DNA of 64,000 bases from Paramacrobiotus metropolitanus (taxonomy: Eukaryota; Tardigrada; Eutardigrada; Parachela; Macrobiotidae). Of the stretch, positions 22,054-34,061 are shown piece after piece; positions within the stretch are counted from its first letter, which is position 1, and the number at the start of each line of letters is the position of its first letter. The notes beneath the pieces are model-generated. The model saw only the letters and a program-made list of their open reading frames with translations, did no database searches and had not been told where the DNA came from. The stretch is taken from positions 558,001 through 622,000 of the forward strand of contig NW_026570224.1 of NCBI RefSeq assembly GCF_019649055.1, given 5' to 3'. The translations under genes and the position numbers were made by a program.

Positions 22054-25000
22054 ATGACAACTGCGGACGCTGATGTGGCTGATACTCCCGAACCGCCGCG
22101 CAATCTGCTTAATTCTGCTGATTTATCCCCAACCCGGGAAACCACCAAAGATGCGGATAACGAACTCATCGAGGAGGACGAGCCTGATCTGATCTGTGGA
22201 TCGTTTCGTGGGCTGCAGGCCAACATGGCCCGTGCGCGCTCCGTCATCTTTGCCAAGACGTCACCCATTCCGTTCCAGTATTTCACATTGCGCAATATCA
22301 AACTCTTTGCTCTGATCCTGATTCTGGTTTTCATAACCTACCACGGAGTTCAGCGAAGTCGAAAGTCCAATGATTCCTGCCGATGGCTGATGCGAGAGGG
22401 AAGAATTCAGGGAGGATATTTATGGCAACCGAACGGATGCATGATGCATCCATACACTTCGCAGTAAGCTGCACACCATACAATCGTTTGTTGTGTTTTG
22501 TTCAGTGTACCTACTTTGGTAAATTCAGAAAAACCGACTTTAGTATATTTTATGTAGTTGAGAAAGCCAAACAAACATCTCTGATTTACATATAATTACT
22601 GACGTGTAGGATACTTCAGGAATTGTTTTGGATTTTTAAAACTGTATTTGTATTTTTCAGGGATGCCAGAAGGTGTATGCACCACGTTACGCAGCGGCGC
22701 ACTACTAACCGAATAGTTTTCGTCGGTGATTCCCGATTGCGTTATCTGTACAATGCCACAGTTCTGTACATAACGGGCAGAAGTCCTGTCTACCCAGCGG
22801 GAAAACATAATAATCATACTACTACCGACACAGATCTCAAGTTGTCATTGGAATTTTACTGGGTAACCATGGTCGACTGGCGAATGCGGTCGTTTATCGA
22901 GGAATTTCTCGGGAAAACGAGGAAACTCTTCCCACGCTGATTTTGTTCTCGTCCGGAACTTGGACGATGAAATTGTCGAATTCTTCCGAAACAGCTTTTC
23001 GGGAATACAAGGCGAATTTAACGTCTCTGCAGCCGCTTTTGAATCGGCTAGGCCAGCGGACAAGGACGGTGTGGGTGCAACAAGACCCTGTTTTGCATTA
23101 TCTCCTCTCGCCGGATAGGGAAGTCATTACGGATTATCACATCTGGAGATATAATTATGTAGCGGAAGTAAGTGCCGTTTAGGAAAACCTTTCCAAGCTT
23201 TTCAGCTTTGAAATAATTTATTCTGTGTGATACGTTCGGTTAAAATTGCAGCAATTACCTTGTTTTAACTGTTGGGTGTAGTTTCAAAGCCGTGTTCGAT
23301 CTTCGAAGTGCACATGTTATTGGAAGTGCAAGTAATCATCACCTAAGTGGACACTAATTAGCTGCATAGCTGTGCAGATCCGTGTTGATTTACAGTCCAT
23401 TGTTCTTTTTAGGAATTATTACTGGATTCTTACGTTATGGTATGGTTATCTGGAACATCGGTGTTTTCCTCTAACGGCGATTCCCCTGACGGGCTACATC
23501 AGGGCAATGAGTCCTTGCGTATGAATACGCAGATATTGTTGAATTACTACTGCAATCGAGAATTGAGTCATCGCGATGCCACTTGCTGCGCTCCGCGACA
23601 GGAATTGAATTCTATGCAAATTGCTGCTCTGAGCGTCTTCGGAATATTTACTGCATTGTCCATAGTACTGACTGGCCAAAAATATAGCGCATTTGTTACT
23701 CGACTGATCCGGATGCGATTTAAGAAATACCATCTCCTTCCGAGTTACACTAACGGTGTTGCCCATCACGATAAAATCAGAGTCAAGGATGCTAAGCTTC
23801 CGAAAAAAGTCAAATCCCCATACGATGTGCTCTATGAAGTATGCCTGGCGATTTCCAAAATGGGTTTTATTATGGGATATTTTGTTCTGTGTGATCGTAC
23901 CGACTTCTTCATGAAGGAAAACAAATATTACAGCAATATTAATTTCTTTGTCCCGCTGACGTACATATTCCTTTTGGGGATATTTTTTTCGGAGAATTCT
24001 GAACAGGTATGAACTATGAACGAGCTTGATTGATAGAGCTTGTGTTTTACAATGGTTTCCTTTTATGAAACAAAATTTTTGTTTTAGTCGTCTTTACTGC
24101 ATCGTGATCAGACGGATGAGTGGAAAGGCTGGATGCAGTTTGTGATTCTGGTGTACCATATGACAGCAGGCAGTACACGGTTGTCCATTTACATGCACGT
24201 TCGTGTTTTGGTTTCATCGTACCTGTTTCTAAATGGATACGCACATTTTATGTATTTTTGGAATAAGGGCGACACCAGTGCGCATCGATTCTTCCAAATC
24301 GTTTTCCGGATGAACCTCCTGGTGTTTTGCCTTTGCATTGTAATGAACAGATCCTATCAGTTTTACTATTTTGTAAGTATCCCAGGGTTAATTATACTGT
24401 GCGCGTGGTATTTGACTGTTTTCAGAATTGTACTAAATTTTTGAGTAAGCAAACAAAATGCAGCTGAATTCTAGTTGAATGTGATTGAAAAGAAGTTTCT
24501 ACAACAATGTTCTGATGTTTTCAATACGCTGTTATTTATAAACTATTATTTTTGCAGGTGCCTTTGGTTACATTTTGGTTTCTTGTGACTTATGCCACAA
24601 TGGCACTTCCTCCTCGTCTAACCGATGCGTCTTCGACAATAAATACCAAACATTATTTCTACATGGTGCTCAAATTTGTTGTGGTTTTTGCGGTGATTGG
24701 GTCACTTTATTTATCGCAGACATTCTTCGACAGAATCTTCCTAACTAAGCCCTGGTCGGCGTTATTCCTCTATGATGCTTCCGGTAATGAGTGGTTCTTC
24801 CGATGGAAACTGGACCGCTTCTCTGTACTCGAGGGTATGGTATTTGCGTTTTTGGTGGTTCTGGCGAGGAAATTTGGCTGGATGAATGAAACATTATCGG
24901 AGAATTTATTTCCTCTCCGCAAATCTGTGATGGTGGTTGGGGTGGGCGCTCTGGGAATGATCGGTTATTTTGTCTTCGCCATTCTGTGCTCGAAGAAAGT

Positions 25001-25382
25001 GGATTGCAATGATGTGCACAGCTATATTGTGGTCTTTCCGATACTGGGATTTATTATCCTGAGAAACACATTTGGTATGGTGCGAAGACGGTTCAGTGCG
25101 CTGTTTGCGTGGGCTGGACGGATCTCACTGGAATTGTTTATTGTTCAGTTTCATGTGTGGTTAGCGGCTGACACTTACGGAGTTTTGGTGTTCGTGCCAG
25201 GTTATCCCATGCTGAATGTGGTTTTTACTAGTTTCATCTATATCTGTGTTGCCCATGAGGTGCATGTGATCACCGGTGTCCTAGCTGAGCATTTGGTACC
25301 GAAAGATTGGAAGTATTTACTACTGGCGCTTGTTGTTTTCTGTCTTCTGTTGGCCTTGTTGGCTGTGTGTTACGGATTGTAA
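22054..25382 (+). CDS. CASD1: N-acetylneuraminate 9-O-acetyltransferase-like protein, CASD1/Cas1p family, with apparent frameshift
   Basis: Exons 22054-22463, 22661-23167, 23413-24006, 24088-24372 and 24558-25382. A cytosolic N-terminus precedes the first membrane helix (IKLFALILILVFITYHGV). The luminal SGNH-type domain has WQPNGCMMH, the catalytic serine motif FVGDSRLR and a downstream DGLHQ with the Asp-x2-His pair. The multi-pass acyltransferase part follows, with DEWKGWMQ, FYYFVPLVTFWFL, EWFFRWKLDRF and LELFIVQFHVWLAADTYGVL, closely matching human CASD1. In animals the enzyme O-acetylates sialic acid in the Golgi; related proteins in fungi and plants acetylate other polysaccharides, so the substrate here is open. 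Exon 2 changes frame near 22911-22917: the upstream frame stops at 22940, while homologous sequence resumes one frame over (SSGTWTMK). One extra base there would restore a continuous frame and correct exon phase. Confidence 0.92.
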
Positions 25383-26357
25383 GTTAGAAAAATTTATTGT
25401 TGTCTGTAATTTTTTGATTTATCATGCGGTACTCTGAAATATGTTATTTGTTACAAATACGACCGATATGTCACAGTGAATGTTTCGTTTTTTATAAGGT
25501 TATGGGCTTGGTAAGAACGGTAAAACACTTGATAGTCACGGAAAAGAAGTAAACGCAAATGAAGTGGAACTTGGTCAGTTGGTTCAAATCGCCTTTTTTG
25601 ACATTAGATCATTTTAGGCTCATACGACACCGATTTTCTTCCAAGTTATATTATCGTACGCAGTAGAAATGTTCCTTTTTAATTGTTGCGTAGTAGACAT
25701 TCGTGACGTAGGCGATTTAAATAAGTACTTACTGCAAATTGGATTAGGATCATGGCGTAAAAGCATTCGTATTAGATGTATTCGTATTTAGTATTCGTAT
25801 TAAATGTGTGCAATACACAGTACGATTTATCTTTAGTGACACCTTACCGAACTGGTTTTAATTTTCTTCAAAAGCTGGTGGTTATACAGGTAAATCCATA
25901 CAAAATAGTTTTCCAATGTTAACAGTAGTAGAACCATTTAAAATGTGAATTCAGTAAAAATAACTCAGTCTGAACTTGCCTCTAGAGTTCAATGCAGTTT
26001 ACGATATCATTTTCTAAGATATCAGTTTAAAAAAAACAACGAAATAAATATAGCTACACAAAGCCCACCTAAATCGGTAATTTATACTCGATGCCAGTTT
26101 AAATCAGAATATTGTGGTAAATATCGGATTTTATATTGTACCGTAGAAATGGTCAAGTAGAAACAAAACAAAACTCAAAACTGCCACGATTAGATTCTCA
26201 AAACTGTTCAACAAACCACAACATTTTCCAGCGGCAGGAATAAAACAAGGTGAACAGCATAGAAGGCAGATCAATACCAGAAAGGAAAAAATTCGAAGGA
26301 AAGCGTTGTTGCAGTCGTACTGTAATCGTTCTGTAGAATCTGTACTCGTACTTAACT
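25383..26357. other. Intergenic between CASD1 and the PPxY membrane protein
   Basis: Convergent 3' flanks. AT-rich, no exon recognised. The open frame at 25945-26160 is short and without family resemblance. Confidence 0.5.
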
Positions 26358-27816
26358 TTAAGCGCTATTTGTTTCGTTATATGCCGACACTGACCGGAGG
26401 TCATTTTGAGTAGAGGCGGAAGTTGCGGTACTACCGCTGTTTGTCTGACTATCAGCACTGATTGTCACTGTCACGCTGGGAGATTCCCCTGGCGCGGATA
26501 CCGACTGCGTCGGAGTTATAGTCTGTAGCTGAATATGCTGCTCATAGCTTGGTGGTGGTTCCGCACAAACCGGTTTCCACATTTCGTAAGGTGGTGGTGG
26601 ATCCTGAATTATCTGCGATATAGTCGGCAGCGGTGCTGTCGATACGGCTGAAATAAAGCATATCAAAATAATATTACCATATTGAAACGGATTATCATTC
26701 ATGAATCAAAAAGCTATTGAGGAAGTGATCCGTCAGTTATGCATGCCGGTACATTGTTCAAACAGTTATGTGGAGCGTTTTTTAAAAAATATAATCATGT
26801 AATTCATGCCGGCATGCGAAATACTCTATATTACCGATATGCGCGTTGGTGTCCGGTTGAGAGCTGGATCCTCTAATAGCGCTGATTAAGCGGATTCGCC
26901 GCAGCCGGTACAATGCCATGACAAATATTATGCCGATAACAAGTAAACATAATATGAGCAGCGTAATGCCAATAACAATGGCTTCGTAGCTGCCGGGAGA
27001 CGCCTGCTCACCATAATCACTGCCCAATTCCGCACTGGAATCCCAATCGGATAAGATCCCATTTTCATGTGCATTTCGAAAGCGCATACGGGGATTGGTG
27101 GCCATATCGGCAATATGGCGAACGGGGTAGTGGCTCAACAACGTGCTGTTTCGGCGGATGTGGGAATGCGGTTCAGATTTGCCTGTGTAATAAAATACTC
27201 GTAAACTTCAAACAAAGAACAGTAATATTTTAGGTGAAATTCGGTTTACCACTGTTTTAACGTTAATTTTGTCCTAGAGATTTACTAAACTAATGTTTTC
27301 AAAAACACCATAATGTATGCAAGCGCTTCGATGACTTTCCAGTATTAACTACAATCATGATCAGTTCAGCGAACGCCGGAAAAAAAATACCCTACTGTAT
27401 GTTTAATACAGGTAATATCGACTCATGGCGCACGGTCGAACATATCGTATAATTAGCCTGGTACTACTGCAGAAGACAAGAATAAGTAATCTTCCAAATT
27501 GTAAAGCTGAAGTTTAATTTAAGTCACTGCATACAATAAAATCCGCGTGCTACTGATAAGCTATCAAACAACCATCGACACTCCCTTCGATATTAAATTG
27601 TTCTTCCTTATTTTCGCGAATAGGTTTTACCTGGAGCACGATCGGCGGGGCTATTTGCTGCTCCCAGTATTGCCCTGGTGAAATTGGTCAAAAATCCAGC
27701 TAACCCGTTTCGCTCTTTCCATAAACTGTTCGCATCATCACATAATCCGTTACAGCAAGGATCCCGCATGACCTTAGATAAGCCACATTCCTCTTGGGAA
27801 AACGGGCAAAACCGTT
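26358..27816 (-). CDS. Single-pass membrane protein with cysteine-rich outer part and two PPxY motifs, 5' end not found
   Basis: Three exons are supported: about 27816-27631, 27182-26835 and 26647-26358. The junctions G|GC and G|CC keep frame. The first encodes a Cys-rich segment (FCPFSQEECGLSK and DPCCNGLCDDA). The second gives a spacer and one membrane helix (IVIGITLLILCLLVIGIIFVM) followed by a basic stop-transfer stretch, LYRLRRIR. The third is a Pro- and Ser/Thr-rich tail with PPPPY and PPPSY. PPxY motifs recruit WW domains, especially of NEDD4-type ubiquitin ligases, so this looks like a type I adaptor of the general WBP1/VOPP1/Shisa style, though I cannot assign it to one. The acceptor at 27816 is my best choice because an in-frame stop lies just before it. 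A signal-peptide exon must lie upstream and was not identified. Confidence 0.6.
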
Positions 27817-29624
27817 CTCACACATTCTGCCTGAAGTGAAATCAAAAAGGATTTGTTCACAGACTCAATGAGCTGTGCTTCCAGAAGTTTTCGTGAGCGC
27901 CGGTCACGCCAGCAAAACTATAATGCAATGTTTTTTGCAGGCTGAATAACAATAAAACGTTCAATATGATTCGCTTAATCTGCCCGGTTGCATGTGGATT
28001 GTGGCGTTCGACATTAATTAGGAAGTTCAAAATAACTCAAAAATGGTATTGGTTAAAATCAATTGTGCGGCGTCAATTACAATCAATCACAGAGACACAT
28101 AATTTGGAGTAAACATTTCCTTTCCATCTTGCACTGGAAGCAGCTGCAATCAGCAAAAAGGAATGGAGTCAAAATGAATACATTAATGGAAAATATACCA
28201 TCAATGTTTACGTATAAAATGGGTCGAATATATATTAACAATAGATGCGTACTGGAATCTATAATCGGTGAACCAACTGTTGATTACCGAAGCCGACATA
28301 CAATGTACTCAAAATAATGCGAATGCGGAACAGACTCTTGAAAAATTTACGTCAAATGCGGTTACACACAGATACTGTGGTAACGATATGTGCCATCCAT
28401 AAAATGTATCATTGAGTAAAAACCGAATCGCAATGAGAGTGCTTTGAAATATTCAAATCAGAAAGTATATTTGGACTTGTGCTTCCGTATTCAGACTACG
28501 AATTAACAGGCCGCAAAGCGGCGACTGCAAGGAAATATTTCAAAACCGGTAGAATGCATGTAAATGTATACCAATACCGCAAAAAAACCAAAGTCAGCGA
28601 AACCAAATTTGGTGATGCAGCGGTGTGGTAACTGCAAACAGCAGACGAGAAAAAGTGTTGTTTTTATGAGGCACACACGGTAGACGCAGTCTTAAATAAC
28701 TACCGGCATCTGAGTTTTTACGGGTAGGCCTTGTAATATTAAGTAAGTAATTGTAAGACTGGCATCCATTCAACCGATAAGTTGAGATACAATTTCCATG
28801 TGGTGGCTGTGTATGCATAAGTATCACCATTCTAACAATGGAAATTTCTAACAAATTTTTAAAGTGCGCCAAACACCTCAACCTGCACTGTCAAATGCAC
28901 TTACCATTAGATGCCTGGTTTGCATACAAACACTGCTGCTGATTAAGCAAATATTACTAAAGCCATTACAATGGATTTAAAGGTTAAGAAAAGTGCTTAT
29001 TGCGGCAATTTCTTTTTCGTTCTGGACGATTGACGCCGGTAGGTTAAAATTGCAAATCAGAACGACTTTCTTCAATATCATTTGTTTAGGCTTTAAATTG
29101 TCATTTAAATGTCTTATTCAAAACTTTGACCGTTAACGTGAGGCACTAGAAATCCAAGTACAAAGTATACTGGCGACAGCTTTTTTTAACAGGCTAAAAT
29201 TTGTCTGATAAATGCTGTATATTGGCAATGTATATTGGCACGGCACACGAGCACGAAGTTCAAATCTCTAATCGTACCGCACTTATCAAGCTCGTGATCT
29301 AACGTCACTGTTACATATTTTATAAGAATTTTGAATGGGACCTTTTTCTGAGGAAAATGACTTTAAAAAGGGGAACGAGTTCAGTAATGCAAAACTACCC
29401 ACTAGTGGAATCTTTGTTGCGGGGTGGTTTTTCAATTTGGGAAGCGTACTAATTACACAACACGGTGTTTATAATTATAGTTCTTTAATTTTCTAATATG
29501 AGTAGAGCATATCACTCCAAATAATTCCAACAGGCTTGCCTCCTCCAATAACCTGGAGGCTCCAATAACGCAACGGCATTGTCACCCATTTTTAATGAAA
29601 AACACCTTATATTAACGTAACGAT

Positions 29625-29662
29625 TTCTTACGATCGTTCAAACTTCTTACGATCGTTCAAAC
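29625..29662. repeat. Tandem 19-bp duplication
   Basis: Two abutting identical copies of TTCTTACGATCGTTCAAAC. Read directly. Confidence 0.85.
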
Positions 29663-29909
29663 TTTATAATAACTATGGTCACTTCTCACATAAAGTGCGA
29701 AACGATCAGCACAGAGAAATTTACCAAATTTCAAGTACATATGTTCATGAATTTCTAAAAAGCGACTATTAACAGACCTGTCTGTACATAAGCCACAATT
29801 CACTGCTGCGCTATACACTTACTTGCAAGCGTGTAACACTCAACGTTCTTATATTAAAAAAAGCTGAAATTGTAAATTTAAAAATCAAACATTATCACAC
29901 TAACAATAT

Positions 29910-29992
29910 GTACTGTATTTTCACGAGTTTAAGGAACACGAAAATACCCTAGGTCTGCTTGCAGCCACCCGGGGCCTGAAGCTACGTTCAAA
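29910..29992 (+). repeat. Left arm of an 83-bp inverted repeat
   Basis: Aligned by eye to the reverse complement of 30421-30503, with three mismatches. Both arms keep an open frame with the peptide HEFKEHENTLGLLAATRGL, so this may be a partial copy of the open frame at 30393-30698. Confidence 0.85.
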
Positions 29993-30392
29993 CTGGTTCA
30001 CTGACAATGCATTCTGCAACTCACATGTCAGTACTGCAGAATTGAGAATACCACGTAAACACTCGGACTGATTCAGACAGTCTTCAAATACGGTCTTACC
30101 TCGTCAAAATTAGGAATCCGAACAAGGAAAAAATTAAACTAAATGACAGCCCAAGCTTAACGAAGCCTGCTGAAATACAGATTTACGATGTTGCCCTCAG
30201 GGGCGCCCCCAGGGCAGGCCCTGCCACACACAAGCCAGATCCATTTCTGGGCCAAAATCAAAGCAAATTTGGCCATAATAAAATAATAATGGATACCTCA
30301 AAAAACAGTAATGTGCTTCTGTGAATTGTAAAATGGTGCTCCGTAATGAGCTGCAGTAAATTCAAAAATGATGTAAAATGCAATTGTTGATT

Positions 30393-30698
30393 TTAGAGCT
30401 CACTCAGCTCAGTGAACAGCTTTGAACATAGCTGCAGGCCCCGGGTGGCTGCGAGCAGACCTAGGGTATTTTCGTGTTCCTTAAACTCGTGAAAATACAG
30501 TACCAGCGCGGGCCTATGCATACATACTTTACCAGTTTTTTTGCAGCGTTTGACGGCTCTGCCTACTCGTAGAATAAGATACCCATTTTGTGCCTCTAAG
30601 GCGAACTCCTTCCGGATGGAGGGTGGTTTTATAATTTTACGCGTCAGCCTGTCACGCAGTGCGCCCCACAACTTCAGTACCGTGCACATTTTGGACAT
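30393..30698 (-). CDS. Uncharacterised 101-codon open frame overlapping the inverted repeat
   Basis: An uninterrupted ATG-to-stop frame with a basic N-terminal half (Lys/Arg-rich) and the segment HEFKEHENTLGLLAATRGL that recurs, inverted, at 29910-29992. I recognise no family. It could be an exon of a larger gene, a fragment of a mobile element, or chance. The duplication of its 3' end in opposite orientation is the only evidence that it is more than noise. Confidence 0.25.
   Translation of the reverse strand: MSKMCTVLKLWGALRDRLTRKIIKPPSIRKEFALEAQNGYLILRVGRAVKRCKKTGKVCMHRPALVLYFHEFKEHENTLGLLAATRGLQLCSKLFTELSEL
30421..30503 (-). repeat. Right arm of the 83-bp inverted repeat
   Basis: Partner of 29910-29992, separated by about 430 bp. 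See the left arm for alignment. Confidence 0.85.
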
Positions 30699-30965
30699 AA
30701 CTGCTTGCCATTAGGTTTGCAGTGCTACACGAATAACTTCGCGAACTGAAGAACCCACGGAGAAATTTGTAATCCAAATCCATCTGGTAATTTCTGAAGG
30801 ATTACATTTGCATCCCATTGATTGATTTTTCGGGAAAATTGTTGCATTCTTCTAGGTAAGCTGGTTTTGAACATCTGGAGATCTGTTATTCTACCATCGG
30901 TCTACAGATAGCCGCTAATTAGTTTCTGTTTCTGGTACAGCAGTTTATTGAAAGCAGGTTCCACG

Positions 30966-32083
30966 ATGCATTACCGCAATCAAGTCATCCACGGCAATCA
31001 CTTCCACAAGAAGTGGCAGAACCATGTCAAGACCTGGTTCGACCAAGCCGCTAAAAAGCAGCGCCGTGCCAGCCGTCGTTTGAAGAAAGCCAGGGAGATT
31101 GCCCCGCGACCACTCGGTCTTCTGCGCCCCGTGGTGCGCTGTCCCTCCATCAGGTACAACAAGAAAGTTCGTGCCGGACGTGGGTTTTCCATCGAGGAAT
31201 TGAAGGTAATTTTCGGTTGACTGTGAGCCCCTAACCTTAATTCCCAAAAAACGACAGAATTTTTGGTCCTGTAGGCTGCTGGTATTAACAAGAAAGTCGC
31301 AAGAACTATTGGCATCGCCGTGGATCATCGGCGCCGTAATAAATCTGTTGAAAGCCTCCAACTTAATGCCCAGCGCCTTAAGGAATACAAATCTAAACTC
31401 ATCTTATTCCCGCGCAAGAAGGGAGCTGCTAAGAAGGAAGGGGAAGCTACCGTAAGTCATGATATTGTGTCGGTTTGATCATAGCATTCAGAGTGCGGTA
31501 ATATTTTGCACGCTCTTGAATCCGTCTGGCTGTGATTGGTAAATTTGGATTCGAGTCAAACTGCATTGCATTTCACATAATTGTGTCATTTAATTTTTAC
31601 ATCGTTGAATTAATTAATTATTTGTTATGGGAAGAAGCGCAGCTAATTAGTTCAGGGAGAAGCTAATCTGTTAGCTCTGTAATGCTGTAAATAATTATTT
31701 GTTAAATCTAAAATTTCGTTAATCTGAAACTTCTTTTCCCGCGTTGACCCTTTTCTAATGGTGATGGTAATTGGTAAGGTGTACTGTCAGCTGGTAAAAT
31801 GTGAACTGAATGTCTACAGGAAGAAGAGCAAGGCAAGGCAGTTCAGATTCCGCGTGCCAGTGTGATGCCAGTCCGTCAGCAGCATTCGCGGGAGAAAGCA
31901 CGAAATGTCAGTGACAAGGATAAGGGCTTCGATGCATACCAGTTTGTCAGACAAGCCCGAGGCATCGCAAGATCCGTTGGCCGCAAGGAGAAGAAGGCTA
32001 AGGAGCGTGAGCAGGAAGTTGCGGCCCCCGTCAAACCCGCCAAGGAAAAGGAGCCCAAGAAGAAGAAGGGTGGCGAAGAATAA
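30966..32083 (+). CDS. RPL13: 60S ribosomal protein eL13
   Basis: Three exons, 30966-31205, 31275-31451 and 31820-32083, encode 226 residues, a normal length. The N-terminal block ([17 protein letters not shown]), then [49 protein letters not shown] and LILFPRK are the standard eL13 conserved segments. The C-terminus is Lys/Glu-rich. eL13 is a structural protein of the large cytosolic subunit. The start used is the ATG at 30966; the frame is open a little farther upstream, and the sequence before it resembles an acceptor (GAAAGCAG at 30949-30956), so a 5' UTR intron is possible. AATAAA at 32153-32158 is the likely poly(A) signal. Confidence 0.97.
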
Positions 32084-33246
32084 ACTTGCTGTGGTCATTT
32101 GGTGTTAGTTTTATGTTGCATAATAGTTACGTTAATTATTGTACGAGTATCGAATAAAACCATCAAAAGCGTGACTATACTCTTCACTTATATCGGTCTG
32201 TTTTCGTTTGACCGTCCGGTGCTCTCGTACGACTGATACGAGCATGTGCGGTGCGTGTGTTCAGTGACTTCCGTTTATGGCAGAAAACTTTTTCATATTC
32301 TCTCCAGTAATTCCCGTCACGAGATCATTATTATCGTAGTGGAAGAAATTCGCCCCTCTGCATTACAAATAACACAACATCGATATTTCAAAACTACCTA
32401 TAAAGTTTTGATATGAAGTCCCACAAGATTTTCAGTACAGTACTGTGTTATGATATGTACAGTAATTACGTTATTTACGTATACGAAATTACTAATATAA
32501 CCCCAATCGTCTTTTCACACTTCCGCAGGACTTAAATTTGAATTCTACTCTAGTAATTACAGTTAATAACGGAACATTTAAAGTCCATAGTCTCAATACG
32601 GCACGTTTAAGTCACGCGAAGACTCAATTTTTCATTGGACTTGACGTGAAGGCGCACGTCTTCCAATTTATAACTGTTACTGGCAACTTACTGCTGTTAC
32701 AGTAGAAGTTTTTGTCCAAAAAGCAATTATAAATATAAATACGGTCCTCTGTGGTGGAAATGTAATGACCAAGACCTACCTACGAGTATCATTTGATTTT
32801 CAACTGTACAAACTGCGCAAAGGAAAGCGGGTGCAGTCTGATCGGTGAGTGCGTAACACGGGCTAATAATGAATGTCCAGAAGTTGGATTTTGTTAACTT
32901 GTATTATCGATTGATTTCTGTACAGTTATGTAAAATACTGAAACTGTCAACGCAGTTGGCAGTGGCTCGACCCCTTTTCGCATAGAAGAAAAGGGTTTGC
33001 ATAGACAGCATTGTTCAACACAGCAAAATGATTCCCTTAGCGACACTAGCAAAAAAAGGTGCAACAAAATTGGGCCAGTCACGCCAGACAACAAACGAAC
33101 CCTTGGCCAGTCAGGAACTCGAATTCAGAATGAAAATGACAGTGAAAAAGGGCAACGACAGCCTTGCTATGATGCAATGCACGAAATCAGAAAATGTCAA
33201 TCCCTATCTAATTTTGACATTTGTTTTGTTTTCTATTTGACATTTG
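32084..33246. other. Intergenic between eL13 and the unrecognised gene
   Basis: Convergent flanks. Apart from the eL13 poly(A) signal nothing coding is supported; open frames at 32894-33320 overlap each other on both strands without family resemblance. Confidence 0.45.
32153..32158 (+). terminator. Poly(A) signal of eL13
   Basis: Canonical AATAAA 70 bases after the eL13 stop codon. Confidence 0.75.
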
Positions 33247-33961
33247 TCAAATCACATTCGCATTTCCGGACTCCATCGTCGCTTGGATTTTCTTTACAAA
33301 CCACCGGAGCTGCTCTTTAAATATGGAATTCGATAGCGCCAGTTCATAGACGATCGTTTCGGTTCCTTCGGTTTCCAGTGCACATTCGATCGTGATATCC
33401 TTGATCCTACATGAAGGCCAAAATAAATGAATTCACATTCCGTCCGAAACAAGTACAAACAGTCAAGCAAGTTAGCAACTAAAAAAACGATGCGAAAAAT
33501 TTATGGTACACAGCAACAACATAGACTTTTTTGCTTTCACTTACCAAGCCGGTGCGAAAGGGAAGTGAACCTTGTACCTTGGTCCTTCCGAAGTCTTTAC
33601 AGGCTAACAAAAACAATCGGCGTTTGCTAATTATGTCCCACAAAAATTACAAAAATCAGCCTACAACGTCTTTCGGATATGAGTTGAAACATGTAGTACT
33701 AATGACACAAAGCAATTAATTTTAAATTCTGCTTACCACCAGGTGCACTTTCACGTAATACTCATTCAGATGCGCTGTATATATAATCCCCATTTCGCGC
33801 AAATACTGTTGCAGTTCAAGGGTTCGGTTTCTTCGCTGCTGCTCCGCCGCAGTACCTAAAATAATAATATCTTCGCACTCAAAAGCAGCATCAGAAAGCA
33901 AATTTGGACGCTCGCTCTGCATCAGCCAAATGACATGCACTGTACCGTTGTTTTGCGTCAT
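33247..33961 (-). CDS. Unrecognised 147-residue protein
   Basis: Three exons, 33961-33737, 33603-33545 and 33406-33247, with good donors (GTAAGC, GTAAGT), acceptors and agreeing phases (TG|G restores Trp). I do not recognise a family. The start is MTQNNGTVHVIWLM; a middle helical part has RNRTLELQQYLREMG; the last exon looks like beta strands followed by an amphipathic helix (FKEQLRWFVKKIQATM). No signal peptide, membrane helix or Cys cluster, so probably cytosolic or nuclear. A textbook acceptor (TTTTGCAG) ends one base before the start codon. This means either a 5' UTR exon, spliced-leader trans-splicing, or that the chain continues from the zinc-finger gene whose predicted end is only 100 bp upstream. 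Conserved splice structure makes a real gene likely; function is unknown. Confidence 0.65.
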
Positions 33962-34061
33962 ACTGCAAAATTAATAACAAAATACTTGACAAGTCTGACA
34001 AGCTTTGGATCTACTGATGTTTTATTTTATTACTACAGGTTACCGCTTTTTCTCCTGTCGT

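Larger units (their letters stand above)
27817..30965. other. Gene-poor region of about 3.1 kb with small repeats
   Basis: Should hold the missing first exon of the PPxY protein and the eL13 promoter. Contains a 19-bp tandem duplication (29625-29662), an 83-bp inverted repeat pair (29910-29992 and 30421-30503), a GC-rich palindromic stretch near 30195-30230 and one 101-codon open frame (30393-30698, minus). Confidence 0.5.

Noticed and set aside
30195-30230. GC-rich palindromic run as a definite hAT transposon end
   Set aside because: No matching second terminus, target-site duplication or transposase was found; kept only as a possibility within the inverted-repeat finding.
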